Below are positions 11,616-22,480 of a stretch of DNA of 64,000 nt, piece after piece (positions within the stretch are counted from its first letter, which is position 1; each line of letters starts with the position of its first letter). A program made the translations under genes and the position numbers. The notes under the pieces are model-generated. The model saw nothing but the letters and a program-made list of their open reading frames with translations, was not told where the DNA came from and did no database searches. The stretch comes from Triatoma infestans (lineage: Eukaryota; Arthropoda; Insecta; Hemiptera; Reduviidae), in the NCBI GenBank assembly GCA_011037195.1, contig JAAEAF010002306.1, positions 1 to 64,000 on the forward strand, read 5' to 3'.

Positions 11616-12836
11616 AGAAAAACACAGGTTGTATAAATCCAGTTAATTATTTTAGTATCGTTGCTTGTAACATATGCGGTTTAAAGAATAAATTATACAA
11701 TTCAGATTTTTTTGTGTACTTGCGCAAGTATGAAATTTTTTTCTTGTATGAAACTTTTGTGTTTGAAGAGAAGTATTTTTTATTATTTAAAGATCGGTTT
11801 AAAGACTATCTGCTGGAATGGGTGCCAGCTGTTAAAAAAACAAAATTTGGTCGAGCTAGTGAAGGATTAATCATTGGTATTAGTAAATTGTTGATGAAAA
11901 ATAATAATGTCAAATTTAATACTCTCCTTCATACTCATGTAATTGAAGTTACTCTATATAATAACCATTACTACATTGTACCAGTGTATTTAAATTTTAA
12001 TAGTTGCAATCATGATTTTGAAGAATTGTATATGGTTCTTGATAGTTTTCCTGAATCTAAATTTATACTAATTGGTGACTTCAATAGTAGAATGGGGGAT
12101 TCACAAGTGGCTCCCAAGGACTTATTGCCTAGTCCACATACGAATTTAAGATTATCTAAGGATGTACATATTAATGCAAATAGTAAACAATTGCTTTCAT
12201 TTTTGGAAAACTTCAATTTAGTATTATTAAATGGGCGAACCATGGGGGATCGTTTAGGAGAATATACGTATATTAGTTCGCAAGGGTCATCCATTATAGA
12301 TCTTTGTGTAGCATCAGCAGACTTACTTGATTATTTATTAGACTTTGAAGTAGTATCAGTGCCATTTTCTGACCATATGCCCGTCGCCCTTCGATGTATT
12401 ACGGTTAAAATAGTTTCTGTGGACGTCATACCCTTGTTGCCTAAACTAAAATGGAAGCCTCAAAAATACGCCGTCTTTCATAATGAAATACAAAAAGGTA
12501 TGAAAGACATTTCACTTGAGTCAGATAACCCTCATGAAAATGTAAAACAGTTAACTGATTTATTAGTAAAATTCGCTAAAAGTCATGGATTATTAACTTA
12601 TGCAAGTAAGAATTATTATAAGAAGCAAGATTGTTTTGATAGAGATTGTGGGTTAATGCGCTCTAAGGTTTTTGGTTTGCTAAATATTTTTAGAAAGTCA
12701 GAATCTCCATAATTAAGCTTTTATATTTAAAGGCTGTTAAAGATTATAAAAAAGTTTGCGTTCTAAAGAAAAAGGAGTTTTTAGAGAATACTGTGAACCA
12801 ATTTAAATGTGTTAAAGTTACTAAGGAACTTTAGAG
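11616..12836 (+). pseudogene. Inverted LINE endonuclease segment (L2)
   Basis: This segment reads on the plus strand although the rest of L2 reads on minus. The frame at 11714-12712 (332 aa) holds the AP-endonuclease: FLYETFVFEEK, LIGDFNSRMGDS (about 12068) and SDHMPVAL (about 12370), then the linker FDRDCGLMRSKVFGLLNIFR that precedes the RT in L1. The open frame is long and little damaged, so the inversion may be recent relative to other lesions. Its first ~140 bp are repeated in reverse at 12943-13085, and part of its middle is repeated at 12838-12933. Confidence 0.82.
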
Positions 12837-12837
12837 T

Positions 12838-12933
12838 CTACCATTACTACATTGTACCAGTGTATTTAAATTTTAATAATTGCAATCATGATTTTGAAGA
12901 ATTGTATATGGTTCTTGATAGTTTTCCTGAAAT
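12838..12933 (+). repeat. Short duplicate of the endonuclease segment
   Basis: About 95 bp nearly identical to 11966-12060 (CATTACTACATTGTACCAGT to GATAGTTTTCCTGAA). It lies at the inversion junction and is probably a by-product of the rearrangement. Confidence 0.85.
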
Positions 12934-13085
12934 TTGCATTCAAAGTTTCATACAAGAAAAAAATTTCATACTTGCGCAAGTACACAAAAAAATCTGAATT
13001 GTATAATTTATTCTTTAAACCGCATATGTTACAAGCAACGATACTAAAATAATTAACTGGATTTATACAACCTGTGTTTTTCTTA
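12934..13085 (-). pseudogene. LINE endonuclease N-terminus in original orientation (L2)
   Basis: On the minus strand this encodes ACNICGLKNKLYNSDFFVYL, the start of the AP-endonuclease (compare VAGLRNKI in L1). It is the reverse complement of 11616-11760 and connects upstream to ORF1, so it marks the original orientation of the element. Confidence 0.8.
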
Positions 13086-13951
13086 CTTCCTACTTCTTGA
13101 TTTTGAACCGGAATCACTGCGGGCACGAAAAAGTTCTTTAAGCGTATTTGAAGATACCGATTGGGATGGCATATAAATTTCCTTTGGCGTTTTCTTGATT
13201 CGCTTCCTCCTCTTCGTTTTCGTCAAATATTCAGACACACCTGCTTCACCAATTTCTTCAACCACTTCATCTCCTTCCTCGCCCTTGCCTTCTATTGTTA
13301 TCGAATTATCCTTTTTAATTAAATCCCAATTTGTGAAAAAACTTGTCTTCTACCATAAGCCCATTTCTTCTCATACTACTATTTTTACCCATTCACTCTA
13401 ACTGTGCTTGAACTTGGAGTAATTGTTTGCGCAGAGTTTGAGTCTCTTTATCTTGTTCTTCCGCTATAAAAATTCTACTTCCTTTAAGCTTATTAGCGTT
13501 CCGAAATAGTTCCCTTTTCTTCCAGTTTGATACAAATGAAACAACTATTGGCCGAGACTTATTGCCTACTTTACCTTTTCTTCGAACATAATTTAACTCA
13601 GCTTTAGTAGTCTAGAATAGCATTTACTAATAAATCAACATTTTCTCCGATAATCTCATCAATTCCAAAAAATATAACATTATTCTGCCTCCAAGTAGAT
13701 TCAATAATTTTTTGTTATTTGGTAATGATAGTTTTAAGTTCTATATTTTTTTTCTTTAAAACTTCATACCATTTTTCTTGCTCTTCAAATTTTAAAGTTA
13801 TATTTAAATTTGCTATTTCTTTTTTTATTATTTCTTTCAAATCAGCTTTAATGACCGTTTTGAAACTTTCAAAAAGCTCAATTAGTTCACTATTATCTAT
13901 AGCCATATTAAAATATGCAAATGAAAATTTTATTAAATAGAATAGAGTCAA
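13083..13951 (-). pseudogene. LINE ORF1, frameshifted (L2)
   Basis: On the minus strand it starts MTLFYLIKF (or at an internal Met in MAIDNSELIE) with a charged, probably coiled-coil segment to about 13715. A shifted frame then gives NVIFFGIDEIIGENVDLLV and VGNKSRPIVVSFVSNWKKR, matching the RRM region of L1 ORF1. The last part (13265-13083) is Lys/Arg-rich and ends just before the endonuclease frame. It is the counterpart of 597-1470, with at least two frame changes. Confidence 0.7.
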
Positions 13952-14354
13952 TGTAGTACTTCAGTTTAATTCGTGCTGTAAAGTAAGCGCCTGTCTAGCG
14001 GTTACTAGATTATCTACTGTGCTGTCCACCAATATTCCCCCCACTACAATATTATTACAAATAATATATAAACATACAAACTTTTATATGAGCAGTTAGT
14101 ATTTACTAGTATTCTTATCGCCAATGACGTATTCTCCCCACCAGTACACAAGCTAGAATTTCTTAATCTTGACTGCTTTATTATAGCAATTAATTCTAAT
14201 TAATTACGTGCAAACGGTGCGATAAAAAAATCTTGAAATTTCTTACATTTACAGCTGTCACTATAATTGTAAAGTCAATTCGACTTTGAACTTGGCAAAT
14301 TTGAAAGTATAACACACACGATGTGCACACTGTAACAGTCTAGAGACAACTCCC

Positions 14355-14690
14355 CATACAATGATCTACAATTTTTATTTTAAGCATTTCTCGAGGAAAA
14401 TTCATTTAAGGGCACTTTTAGGGGTGGGGTGGGGTTATGTTTTTCTCTAAAGTGCTATCATAGTTGATTTTATCATCCAAACAAAATTAATTAGATGGAC
14501 AAAATTCCGAGTTTCAAGAAAATTAGTAAACTGGAAGTGCACTTTTACCGGACAGTTTTTTCAGTTTTCGACGAATTTCATTAAATTTGGTATACAAACT
14601 ATAAAATTTGTCAATTATAATTTTGAGAGCTGGAGTAAGAGAAAGTTGTGTGAGTGTTTCACACCAGATTTTTTAGTTTTAAAGATACTC
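14355..14690 (-). repeat. F1 repeat, 5' half (split copy F1-a)
   Basis: Continuation of the copy at 8895-9289. It contains the CCCACCCC block, the GGAAGTGC motif (the minus-strand CACTTCC) and the 5' terminus TCTGGTGTGAAACACTCACA (minus strand, ending near 14680), which folds as GTGTGA/TCACAC. Confidence 0.82.
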
Positions 14691-14699
14691 TCCCTTCAT

Positions 14700-15459
14700 T
14701 TCAATTTCTACATTCTCAATGTACACTCCTCTCTTACCCTAAAGCTTTCTTTCAATCTGTTCTGCTCATATTTCTTTAATTTAATTTTTTCTCAGTTGTT
14801 ATAAATCTACGCACTTTTCCACTACAATACTGTACGTTTTCTCTAATAAATTTTGCAGAGCTCCTGAAGAAGGGCACCAATGCTCGCCCGGATGTACTAC
14901 CCGAAACGTAGAACAACAAAGAATTCTTTTTTCTTTCAAATTCCTTTAGCCATAGCCGTATAAACGACCTTATTTTAATAAAATAACTTTTTTAAGTAAA
15001 GCGAAACCTCCCCCTCCCGCCAAACTTTTTTAAATAAACATTCTGAGAAAAACTTTTCAACAAAACTGATAGGTTTCATGGACAAAATCGCAAAAAAACC
15101 TGGAAAAACATTTCAATAAAAATGCAATGCGATCTACCGATTTCCTTCATACTCGGAATATTCGTAAGATATTTAATTCTAATAAATATTTGGACGATAG
15201 AATTGTATAATATGACTACACCGTACTTTAATTGAATTATAATCCCCACAAATTCCCCCATAATCCCCCTTAAATGAATTTTCCCCGGACTAATAATTCA
15301 AATAAAAGTTATAGCTCACTATATATGTGGTTTTAATAATATATATTGGAGCCGTTTTTTTTTAGAAAAATCTATGAGAGGAATAATATAAAATGAAATA
15401 ATTTATTTATACATTTATTGCACTAGAAACTTTACACTTTTTGTTTATGGCAATGGAGT
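14700..15459. other. AT-rich stretch with no gene
   Basis: Apart from the ribozyme-like motif at 14864, the part 15000-15330 looks like a degenerate F1 fragment (ATGATAGAATTGTATAAT-like text around 15190 and CCCCTTAAATGAATTTTCC at 15266, minus strand sense mixed). No coding frame is supported. Confidence 0.4.
14864..14909 (+). other. Hammerhead-ribozyme-like core (weak)
   Basis: CTGAAGA is followed by a GGGC...GCCC pairing and then CGAAACGTA. This is the order of the hammerhead core (CUGANGA, stem II, GAAA). Stem II is interrupted by about 11 extra bases and stem I is poor, so it is probably a decayed copy if real. Confidence 0.3.
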
Positions 15460-15569
15460 GTCCGCAAGGGTATCTGTTGCATGCAGTTACTTGGGGAGTA
15501 GTGACCCCACGGGTTACTACAGCTCAGCACTCCAGCACTACGTCAGAACAGCACACAATACATTTAAAC

Positions 15570-16057
15570 GAAGGAAAAGGATCGTGAGTTTCGGTCTTTT
15601 TTTGAAAAAAATAAAATAAAAAAACTTAAATTCTTGCCAACGTTTCGACAAATATATTGTCTTTTTTCAAGGCATACAAAATAAAAAAATAAAAACTATT
15701 AAATAATCTTTAAAACATATCAAACTTGAACACTTATGTATAATTTTGTAACTAAAAAGTTGAGAACCGAGGGTTTATTTGCTCACTATTCTCTGTGTTG
15801 TTGAGGTGTTCTCAACTTTTTAGTTTAAGTTCGATAACACTATAAGTTTTAGTTGAACACTATAAGTGTTCAAGTTTGATATGTTTTAAAGATTATTTAA
15901 TAGTTTTTATTTTTTTATTTTTTATAGCATGAAAAAGACAATATATTTGTCGAAACGTTGGCAAGAATTTTTGTTTTTTTATTTTATTTTTTTCAAAAAA
16001 AGACCGAAACTCACGATCCTTTTCCTTCATACAAGCAACGGTAGAGAAGAATCTTCC
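15570..16057. mobile_element. Foldback element with ~180-bp inverted arms, inside SINE S2
   Basis: Left arm about 15570-15745 and right arm about 15845-16030 are near-perfect reverse complements (GAAGGAAAAGGATCGTGAGT to AACTTGAACACTTAT). Flanks ATACATTTAAAC (15558-15569) and ATACACTTAAAC (16058-16069) form an 11/12 TSD. The right end runs ~27 bp past the left arm, as if the left side were truncated. Each arm includes a GACA...TGTC hairpin followed by GAAACGTTGGC, like the hammerhead end found in Penelope-like terminal repeats. There is no transposase frame. Confidence 0.8.
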
Positions 16058-16271
16058 ATACACTTAAACTATATACACTCTACACTTTACAGACAAGGAA
16101 AAACACCCTCCGTCCCTAGTTAATTGGCTAAAGCCAAGGGAGAAGTAAGGGATTAGCTCAGTGGTAGCACGCTGGATTAGCAACGCGGAGTCCCCGGGTT
16201 CAAATCCAGCATGCTGCTCTTAGATTTTCTCTTCCTAAGAGCCTCTACAACTCACTGTCCGATGATGGACA

Positions 16272-16991
16272 TTCTTCCCGTATACCTCTTTTCCTGTTTA
16301 CGGATCTTTCAAGACCGTACCTACCCGCTTGGGGTTTACCGGTCCCCCGTTGCAAGCAACGGGATGGTTATATAAGAAGGGGATGTCACTACCATGGAAA
16401 GACATTTAGTGCAATACTCGACGATAGCAGAAGTGCCGAAGCAACCCTCCGCTGACCCATTTAAGGGCAGGTTGAGATACGCTCAACCATCGCGCAGAAA
16501 ACCCGGCCATTACGAATCCTACCTCAATTGCAAGCAATTGCTCGGAAACTGGCTTGTGCCCGTAGTTCAGTATTTCAACTCTTACGAGCTAGCGTGACTG
16601 ATCGCACGCCTGATGGATCGATAGATTCCATCTACTGATTCCTGTCCATTGCCTCAAGTACAGAGGTGTCAGTAACCCAGGTAACTTACAGGCAACCCTG
16701 CAAGGGGAAAGGATCAGGATTGGTTGGGGTGAGGGAATTCTCTAACCTGGATACCCAGAGGCTGATTGCACCCTGAAGGTGGGCGCCACATGCCTACCCT
16801 GAAGCTGGTTGGGGTCGCCACATGCCTACGCCCAAATGTCTCTAGAAGTATGAAGTAAAAATTTCAACTAGATTTTACTATTTGCACAATGTACTAATAT
16901 ATATTTCTTATTACAAGATACGATTTGCACCCTTTTAGTCGCCCCCTACGACAGACAGGAATACCGTAGGCCTCGAGACCTACACACGGGA
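16272..16991 (-). mobile_element. Unclassified element X, 720-bp copy inside SINE S2
   Basis: Flanked by TCCGATGATGGACA (16258-16271) and TCCGATTATCGACA (16992-17005), a 12/14 TSD. Its reverse complement is homologous to 50416-51311: both start CCCGT, contain a TGTCGTAG..GGCGACTAAAAGG block near the start, CAGTTGAGATC/GGTTGAGATACGC and GTTGCTTGCAACGGG blocks, and end ACGGG..GAGAA. No protein frame or tRNA promoter boxes were recognised and there is no poly-A. Long TSDs suggest LINE-mediated insertion. Confidence 0.75.
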
Positions 16992-17098
16992 TCCGATTAT
17001 CGACAGTGTTGTCTGCAGCTAGAGAACATTGCTTGAGGCCGGCTATGTATTGGAGAAGGCTCCGGGGGGCACAATAGATCTTTCTATGGCAATGGAGT

Positions 17099-18440
17099 AG
17101 GAAGCGTATCCAAAAAAAAAAAAAAAATTAATCGTTTTTATAAAAACGCCATAAATATAAAACAAAAAGGAATAATAGTTAAATGAAATAAAATAAAAGT
17201 TACAGAAAACTAAAAAAGTATTAATAACAGAAAATGCTTCTCAAAAACTAAATAGCAAAAAAGCGAAAAGAGAAAATTAAATACAATTTTATATATATAT
17301 ATATATAGTTCAATTGGAAAATTAAAGATTACTGTAAAACTTAACAAGAAGATTTGAAGTAATATTTAACTTATTTGGGCCTTATAAGCTTTATAAACTT
17401 TAACATTATATGTTGTCTTTTTATTCCGATAATAAATAGAAATAATAATGAATGTGGAAGAAAACCACCTAGAGGATAATATAGTATCAGAGATTGCAGT
17501 GATTTCGAGCATGTCAAGAAAATGACGGACGATAGGCTAACAAGAGAGATTTTGAAATGGGAATAGAAGTAAGAAAAAAAGAAGAGTAATTCTTAAAAAG
17601 AAATGAATTGAGGATGTTCAAGAAAGAGATAGGACTGACCGGAGAATAAGCCTTGTATAAGAAATAAATGGAAGAAGTTAATTGATACTCTGTAGGTTGA
17701 GGAGACCCCATTAATAGTGGACGGCAACTGAACAGGATTATAAAAAAAAGAAGTAAAAGTTATCATTAATTATTATTATCGTATTTTTCTCAAACAGTCA
17801 AAACTATTTAAAAAAAATGATGAAATGTTAATGGCATAGTAAAGCCGTTTTCTTCCCAATAACTAGGGAAAAGTTTACTTTAAAAAGAAAGTTTCATTGA
17901 AACAAAAATAATAATAATTACTTTAATGGGTAACAATATATAATATTATTTTAGATGTTGAAGATAAATTTAATTCTAGAATTATTTATAGTTCAATATT
18001 GATTAGTTATTTTATTTAAGCACAATATTTTGTACTAATAATTGAAATTGACAGTAGAAATTATTTTCTTTCTAGAGAAAAAAATAACTTTTTATACGCT
18101 ACAGTGGAATAAGTTCCAATTTCTTCACTTAATTTAGAGGCTTAATTGACAATATCATTGCACTTTTTGCTGACCATAGCTATTTTTTTTTTTTTTATCA
18201 ATGTGTCAACTAAAGTAGGGTCACTAAAATATGTTTTTCATAACTGAAATATTAGAATTTTTTTTTTATCAAAGTACAACTAACAAAATACTGATCTAAA
18301 CTACTCAGATGAGTTTCCCCTCACTCAATTGAAATGGTTCCAATTAACAAAAATTTTGTTACAATATTTACTAACTATATAATTGCGATTATTAATTTGG
18401 GGAGAGGGAAGTAACTGAACGTAGAATACTATAAAAATAA
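17099..18440. other. AT-rich stretch with one LINE relic
   Basis: Apart from the RTE-like relic at 17515-17740 the stretch holds poly-A, a TA microsatellite at 17289-17307 and unassigned AT-rich sequence. Confidence 0.5.
17515..17740 (+). pseudogene. RTE-like LINE C-terminal relic
   Basis: The plus-strand translation HVKKMTDDRLTREILKWE resembles the GHVxRM-x-DxRLxR-xxLxWE motif found after the reverse transcriptase in RTE-clade LINEs; RKKWRKLIDT-like text (NKWKKLIDTL) follows about 45 codons later, also typical. Stop codons and shifts interrupt it. The assignment is from motif memory; no RT domain is attached. Confidence 0.45.
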
Positions 18441-18990
18441 TTTTCTCTCTAGGATGAAACACTCATACGTCTTTCTCTTATTCCTTTTAGTTTTTTTTCT
18501 TTATTTTTTTAAAAATTCAAATTTTCCATATTTGTTCCGAAAATAAAAAATATAGAATGTGGTTGGGCGGGGGGGGGATAAGTAATAGCAGTTAGCAGAA
18601 GACAGCAGAAGTAGAGGCGATTATAGGAGTATTATGGCCTAGTAGAGCACTCTAAAAATACTGAACGAACTATGGTATTAACGACCACAAATTTCGCACA
18701 ACCATCCAATATATATACATCTTTTTTTTTTGTTTTTTTGAAAAAATATTTCCAGTAATACGTTTTTATCATGAAGTTAGCATGCCGTTATTTTAACCAA
18801 ATCGTTATAGGCATTTTCGAGAAAATTTCAAAAACTTATTTTACAAAGTTGCATCTTATAAAGTTAACTGATTTTCATCAAATTAGGAATTCTAGCAGTG
18901 CCAAATAGGGTACTTTAATATTATATAGGTGGCAGAACCATACATTAGATTGAAGTGGTACTTTAAAGAAAGGCTCCAGAACCACTAAAA
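18440..18990 (+). repeat. Diverged F1-like fragment
   Basis: GATGAAACACTCATACGTCT with TTTCTCTTATTCC at 18450-18480 matches the F1 5' end. Further on, ATTATGGCCTAGTAGAGCAC resembles ATTATGGCCCAGTTGAGGCG in the F1-like copy at 47280. Boundaries are soft. Confidence 0.45.
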
Positions 18991-19018
18991 AATAAATTTT
19001 TCCCTCGAATATATTATA

Positions 19019-20098
19019 TATCAGGTATATTTTCCATGATAGCCTGCTTCTTTGTTGTGGTCATCGACCGGTTTCGGGCGTTCGCCCATCATCAGGAAGT
19101 TTTTGTCAAACAGTGTAATAAGATAGACTTGTACAGAAAAAAAATGCGGTTGATATACTGGATTTTAAAAGTCTTTGTGATGCCGGAACTACGTTAAGAG
19201 GGGGGTATTGCAATCTGAATGGGAAAACACAAGTTTGGGTCCTTTAAAGACGTTGTTCCCTTCATAAAATGGAAACATCAATGAGTGGGGATGAATAACT
19301 TAAACTATGTTTTTTGAAGGCGAACTAGGTTAAGAGGAGTGTTGCTACCTGAATGGGAAAACACATGTTCGGCCCTTTAAAGACATTGTTCCCTTTTTTA
19401 AATGGAAACATCAATGAGTGGGGATGTATAACTTAAACTATGTTTTTTGTAGGAGATTTTACTTTAAAAAGGGAACTTTAAGAACTATGTTTTTTGAAGG
19501 CGAACTAGGTTAAGAGGAGTGTTGCTACCTGAATGGGAAAACACATGTTCGGACCTTTAAAGACATTGTTCCCTTTTTTAAATGGAAACATCAATGAGTG
19601 GGGATGTATAACTTAAACTATGTTTTTTGAAGGAGATTTTACTTTAAGTAGGGTACTATGTTTAAGAAGGGAACTTTAAGAACTATGTTTTTTAAAGGCG
19701 AACAAGGTCAAGAGTGCCAAATAGGGTACATTAATATTATATAGGTGGCAGAACCATACATTATATTGATGTTTGGGTTGCTACCTTAATGGGAAAGCAC
19801 ATGTTCGGTCCTTTAAAGACGTTGTTCCCTTGGGAACATCAATAAGTGGGGATGTATAACTTGAAGTATTTTTTTTTTTTTAAAGGCGATTTTACATTGA
19901 TAAATATTTATTCATAACATCTTATTATTTCTACTTATCACAAAAATAAATACACTGAGCGTATCAACTATATTTGCTCTGTGCAAGTCAATGTTATTAC
20001 ACTATTTGACAAAAACATTCCTGATAATGGGCGAACGCTCGCAACCGGTCGGTGACCACCAAAAAAGAAGCAGGCTATCATGGAAAATATCTCTGATG
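19019..20098. mobile_element. Large foldback element with internal tandem repeats (FB1)
   Basis: Left arm about 19019-19136 and right arm about 19979-20098 are inverted repeats (outer CCATGATAGCCTGCTTC and its complement; inner CTGTACAAGTC-like end). Each arm includes a CTGAT(G/A)A, GGGC-GAAC-GCCC hairpin and GAAACCGGTC series (best preserved in the left arm, minus strand, 19065-19096). The centre is a tandem array (19190-19900). A compact relative lies at 24965-25231. No transposase or RT frame is present. Confidence 0.8.
19190..19900 (+). repeat. Tandem repeat, 180-bp period
   Basis: CGAACTAGGTTAAGAGGAGT occurs at 19321 and exactly again at 19501. A shorter first unit (from about 19184, 137 bp) and a partial last unit (19745-19880) flank them. 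Shared landmarks are TGAATGGGAAAACACA, CCTTTAAAGAC and AACATCAATGAGTGGGGATG. Units 2 and 3 are almost identical. Confidence 0.9.
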
Positions 20099-20399
20099 GT
20101 TTCCTCAAAGTCGTACTTCTTGTTTAAAATCCTATTTTCTTCAAGTTATTAATTCTATCAATGCTTTTAATGTGTATTAATATTATGTAAATTGTAAAAC
20201 TATAATATTATATTGAATGCGAATTTCTATTTTCACGGAATAATGTGTCAGATGAAGAAAGTGATTGGTATTTGTGTGTGTAAATAGTATACGAAGTTAA
20301 TATAAGAAAATCGTTAGAGAGGTTTCGAAAATATTAAAAAAAAAAAAAACTATTGAAACAAAACATTCAATTATGTTGCACTTGAAAATGTTGCAGGAA

Positions 20400-20640
20400 G
20401 CTCAAATAGTGTTCCGGTTGATGAATTTTTCTTGAAATCTTTGTGTATGATGCAGGAAGTAGTATCTAAATAGAATAACAAATTTTGTACTTCCTGCGAC
20501 CTTTTGTTTTTTTTGGGGCATTCTGTTAACACAGGCATAGATCATTCGCTAAAAACATTTTTTTTTTCGTATTCAGAGCCGGATGACGGAACTGAATATA
20601 AACATGTATTTCCGGTGGAAATCGGTACTTTAAAGGAAAA
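20400..20640 (+). repeat. F1 3'-part fragment
   Basis: GTTCCGGTTGATGAATTTTT, then CGCTAAAAACATTTTTTTTT and CATGTATTTCCGGTGGAAAT match the final third of F1 in plus orientation. The CA tract is missing. Confidence 0.55.
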
Positions 20641-20756
20641 CTTAACGCTACTGTTTCCCCACTACTCTCTAAAGAAATTAATTCTCCCCTAGAAAAAGTT
20701 TCAGATAAATGAGCTAGGTATTTATAAGTGCGGGTAATATACGAATTTTGGGAATA

Positions 20757-20774
20757 CATATATATATATATATA
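20757..20774. repeat. (TA)n microsatellite
   Basis: Nine TA units; one of several TA runs in the window (17289, 38427, 41600, 44391, 49728, 52557, 52758). Confidence 0.9.
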
Positions 20775-20914
20775 ATAAAATAAGGCTATATAAAAAAAAA
20801 GGTTCATTTTCCAAAGAAACCCGGAAAAATTAACAACATACATATAAAATCATTGCTTCTTATATAAATGGCATTAAGCAGGGAAGCCATGTTTGTGTTG
20901 ATCATCAATTTTTA

Positions 20915-21590
20915 CTTCCTCTAACTGCTGCTAACTGCGGAAATTTGAGTTTTCCCAAGAAATACATGTTTTGAGGCCCTATGAGTCTAAAAAAAAGTGG
21001 TTTTTAGAAAATGATTTGTATGTGTGTGTGAAACAAATATTTCAAAAATGAAAAGATGCAGGAAGCTCATCAAACAGTGGTATTCCGTTTAGCTACTATC
21101 ACCCCATCGGGAAGATTTCTTCGGGCAAAATCTATCAACCGGAAAAGCCATTTTAGTGAATAGTTTTATTTTTCAGTTTTTTTTTGTTTTGTGATTTTTC
21201 TAGAAAACGGCTCCAACGGTTTTGTTTAAACTTGGTATATCAACTACATGAACAAAGGGGCTACAACTTTTATTTAAAACATTTCTCTAGAAAAATTAAT
21301 TTAAGCGCACTTTTTGGTGGAGGAATGGGTTTATGTTTTTCTCTAAAGTTCATTATATAATTCTAACATCCAAAACAAAATTAATTAGAAATAAAAATAG
21401 TTGGCTAAAATTTCGAGGTTCAAGAAAATTGGTAAACCGGAAGTGCGCTTTTCTGAACAGTTTTTTTTATAGGTTTCGATGAATTTCATTAAATTTAGTA
21501 CACAAACTATACAATTTGTCAATTATAAGTTTGAGAACAGGAGTTAGGGAAAGTTGTGTGAGTGTTTCACACCAGATTTTTTTTTAATGA
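20915..21590 (-). repeat. F1 copy, minus strand
   Basis: Runs from a GGAAATTTGAGTTTTCCCAA-like 3' part through GTGTGTGTGAAAC, GGAAAAGCC and GGAAGTGCGC motifs to the 5' terminus at about 21556-21585 (minus-strand TCTGGTGTGAAACACTCACA). It has the same internal order as 60075-61145. Confidence 0.75.
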
Positions 21591-22189
21591 TTTTCTCCAT
21601 CAAAATCCCGTTAGTTTTAAACTCTAATAAGAACAATAAGTGTGAATAAAATTTGCCATGAGTTAGTCGTGTGTCTTTTGTTTGTAACTTTCGAATTATT
21701 TGTTTATTTTCCCAACATTAATTATTCCTTTCTAATGATATCACTTCAACGAGAATTACTACCCTATAAATTGCGAATTGAATCACATAAACATTCCTTA
21801 TTAATGCCTACCATTTGCGAGGGTTAAATATCTCTTAAAATCTTTCCTTTATTCCTGTTATAAAAAAGAAACCACTAGACATTATTAACTTTATATAAAT
21901 AAGTAATTGTTACCAAAATAAGTTAATCTACTTAGTGATGTACCACTTAATAATAGTGGGTGCTGGAAATAGCTTTGTTTTAAGAAGATTAAATATTATT
22001 ACCAATTGGATTATTACTACTTATCTTGGAGTTTATTTGCTTTCTTTTAATACCATTTTTTGTTATCAATATTGACTTGGGTTATTTTCATCTAGAAATA
22101 AGTATATTAATGTCCGCTTTTCTAATATCACAAATTATGTCTTTTTTTCAATATAGCTTTTTATTATTTTTACTTTTTCCTATTCTTAG

Positions 22190-22480
22190 TTAAGGGAGGA
22201 AGTAATTACGATCATATCAAATTTTCGATATAGTTTAAACCGGAAATACATACTTTGAGGTCTCTTGAAGAAGAAAAATGTTTTTACCGAATGGTGCGCA
22301 TGTATGAATGTGCTTGTTATATATGTGTGTTTGTGTATATGTATAAACCAAATAATTAAAAAAGGAAAAACTGTGGACAGCACAAACTTAGTATTTGGTT
22401 TTTGTACTGCAACTAAATCTAACACGAAGATTTGGGGGTGAAATCCATCAACCAGATGATACAATAAACAAGTGTAGTGC
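22190..22480 (-). repeat. F1 3'-part fragment, minus strand
   Basis: TTAAACCGGAAATACATACT, GAGGTCTCTTGAAG and a TG-rich stretch at 22320-22345 match the F1 3' third. Confidence 0.6.

Larger units (their letters stand above)
9290..14354 (-). mobile_element. Full-length LINE with internal inversion (copy L2)
   Basis: A 5.06-kb LINE related to L1, inserted in an F1 repeat. Flanks CATTCAATGAT (9279-9289) and CATACAATGAT (14355-14365) match at 10 of 11 positions and are taken as the TSD. On the minus strand the order is 5' leader, ORF1 (13951-13083), endonuclease start (13085-12934), an inverted segment (11616-12933), reverse transcriptase and C-terminus (11615-9770), 3' UTR, AATAAA and an (ATT)n tail. 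The 5' end (about 14340) resembles the first bases of L1. It is heavily mutated. Confidence 0.82.
15460..17084 (+). mobile_element. Composite SINE (copy S2) carrying two nested insertions
   Basis: The outer element is flanked by perfect 14-bp repeats TATGGCAATGGAGT at 15446-15459 and 17085-17098. Removing the inserts at 15570-16057 and 16272-16991 with one TSD copy each leaves about 390 bp, which aligns with S1 (7922-8330) from TCCGCAAGGGTATCTGTTGC to CACAATAGATCTTTC. The tRNA-like module is at about 16147-16215 (A box GATTAGCTCAGTGGTAGC, B box GGGTTCAAATCC). The perfect TSD supports insertion by target-primed reverse transcription. Confidence 0.85.
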
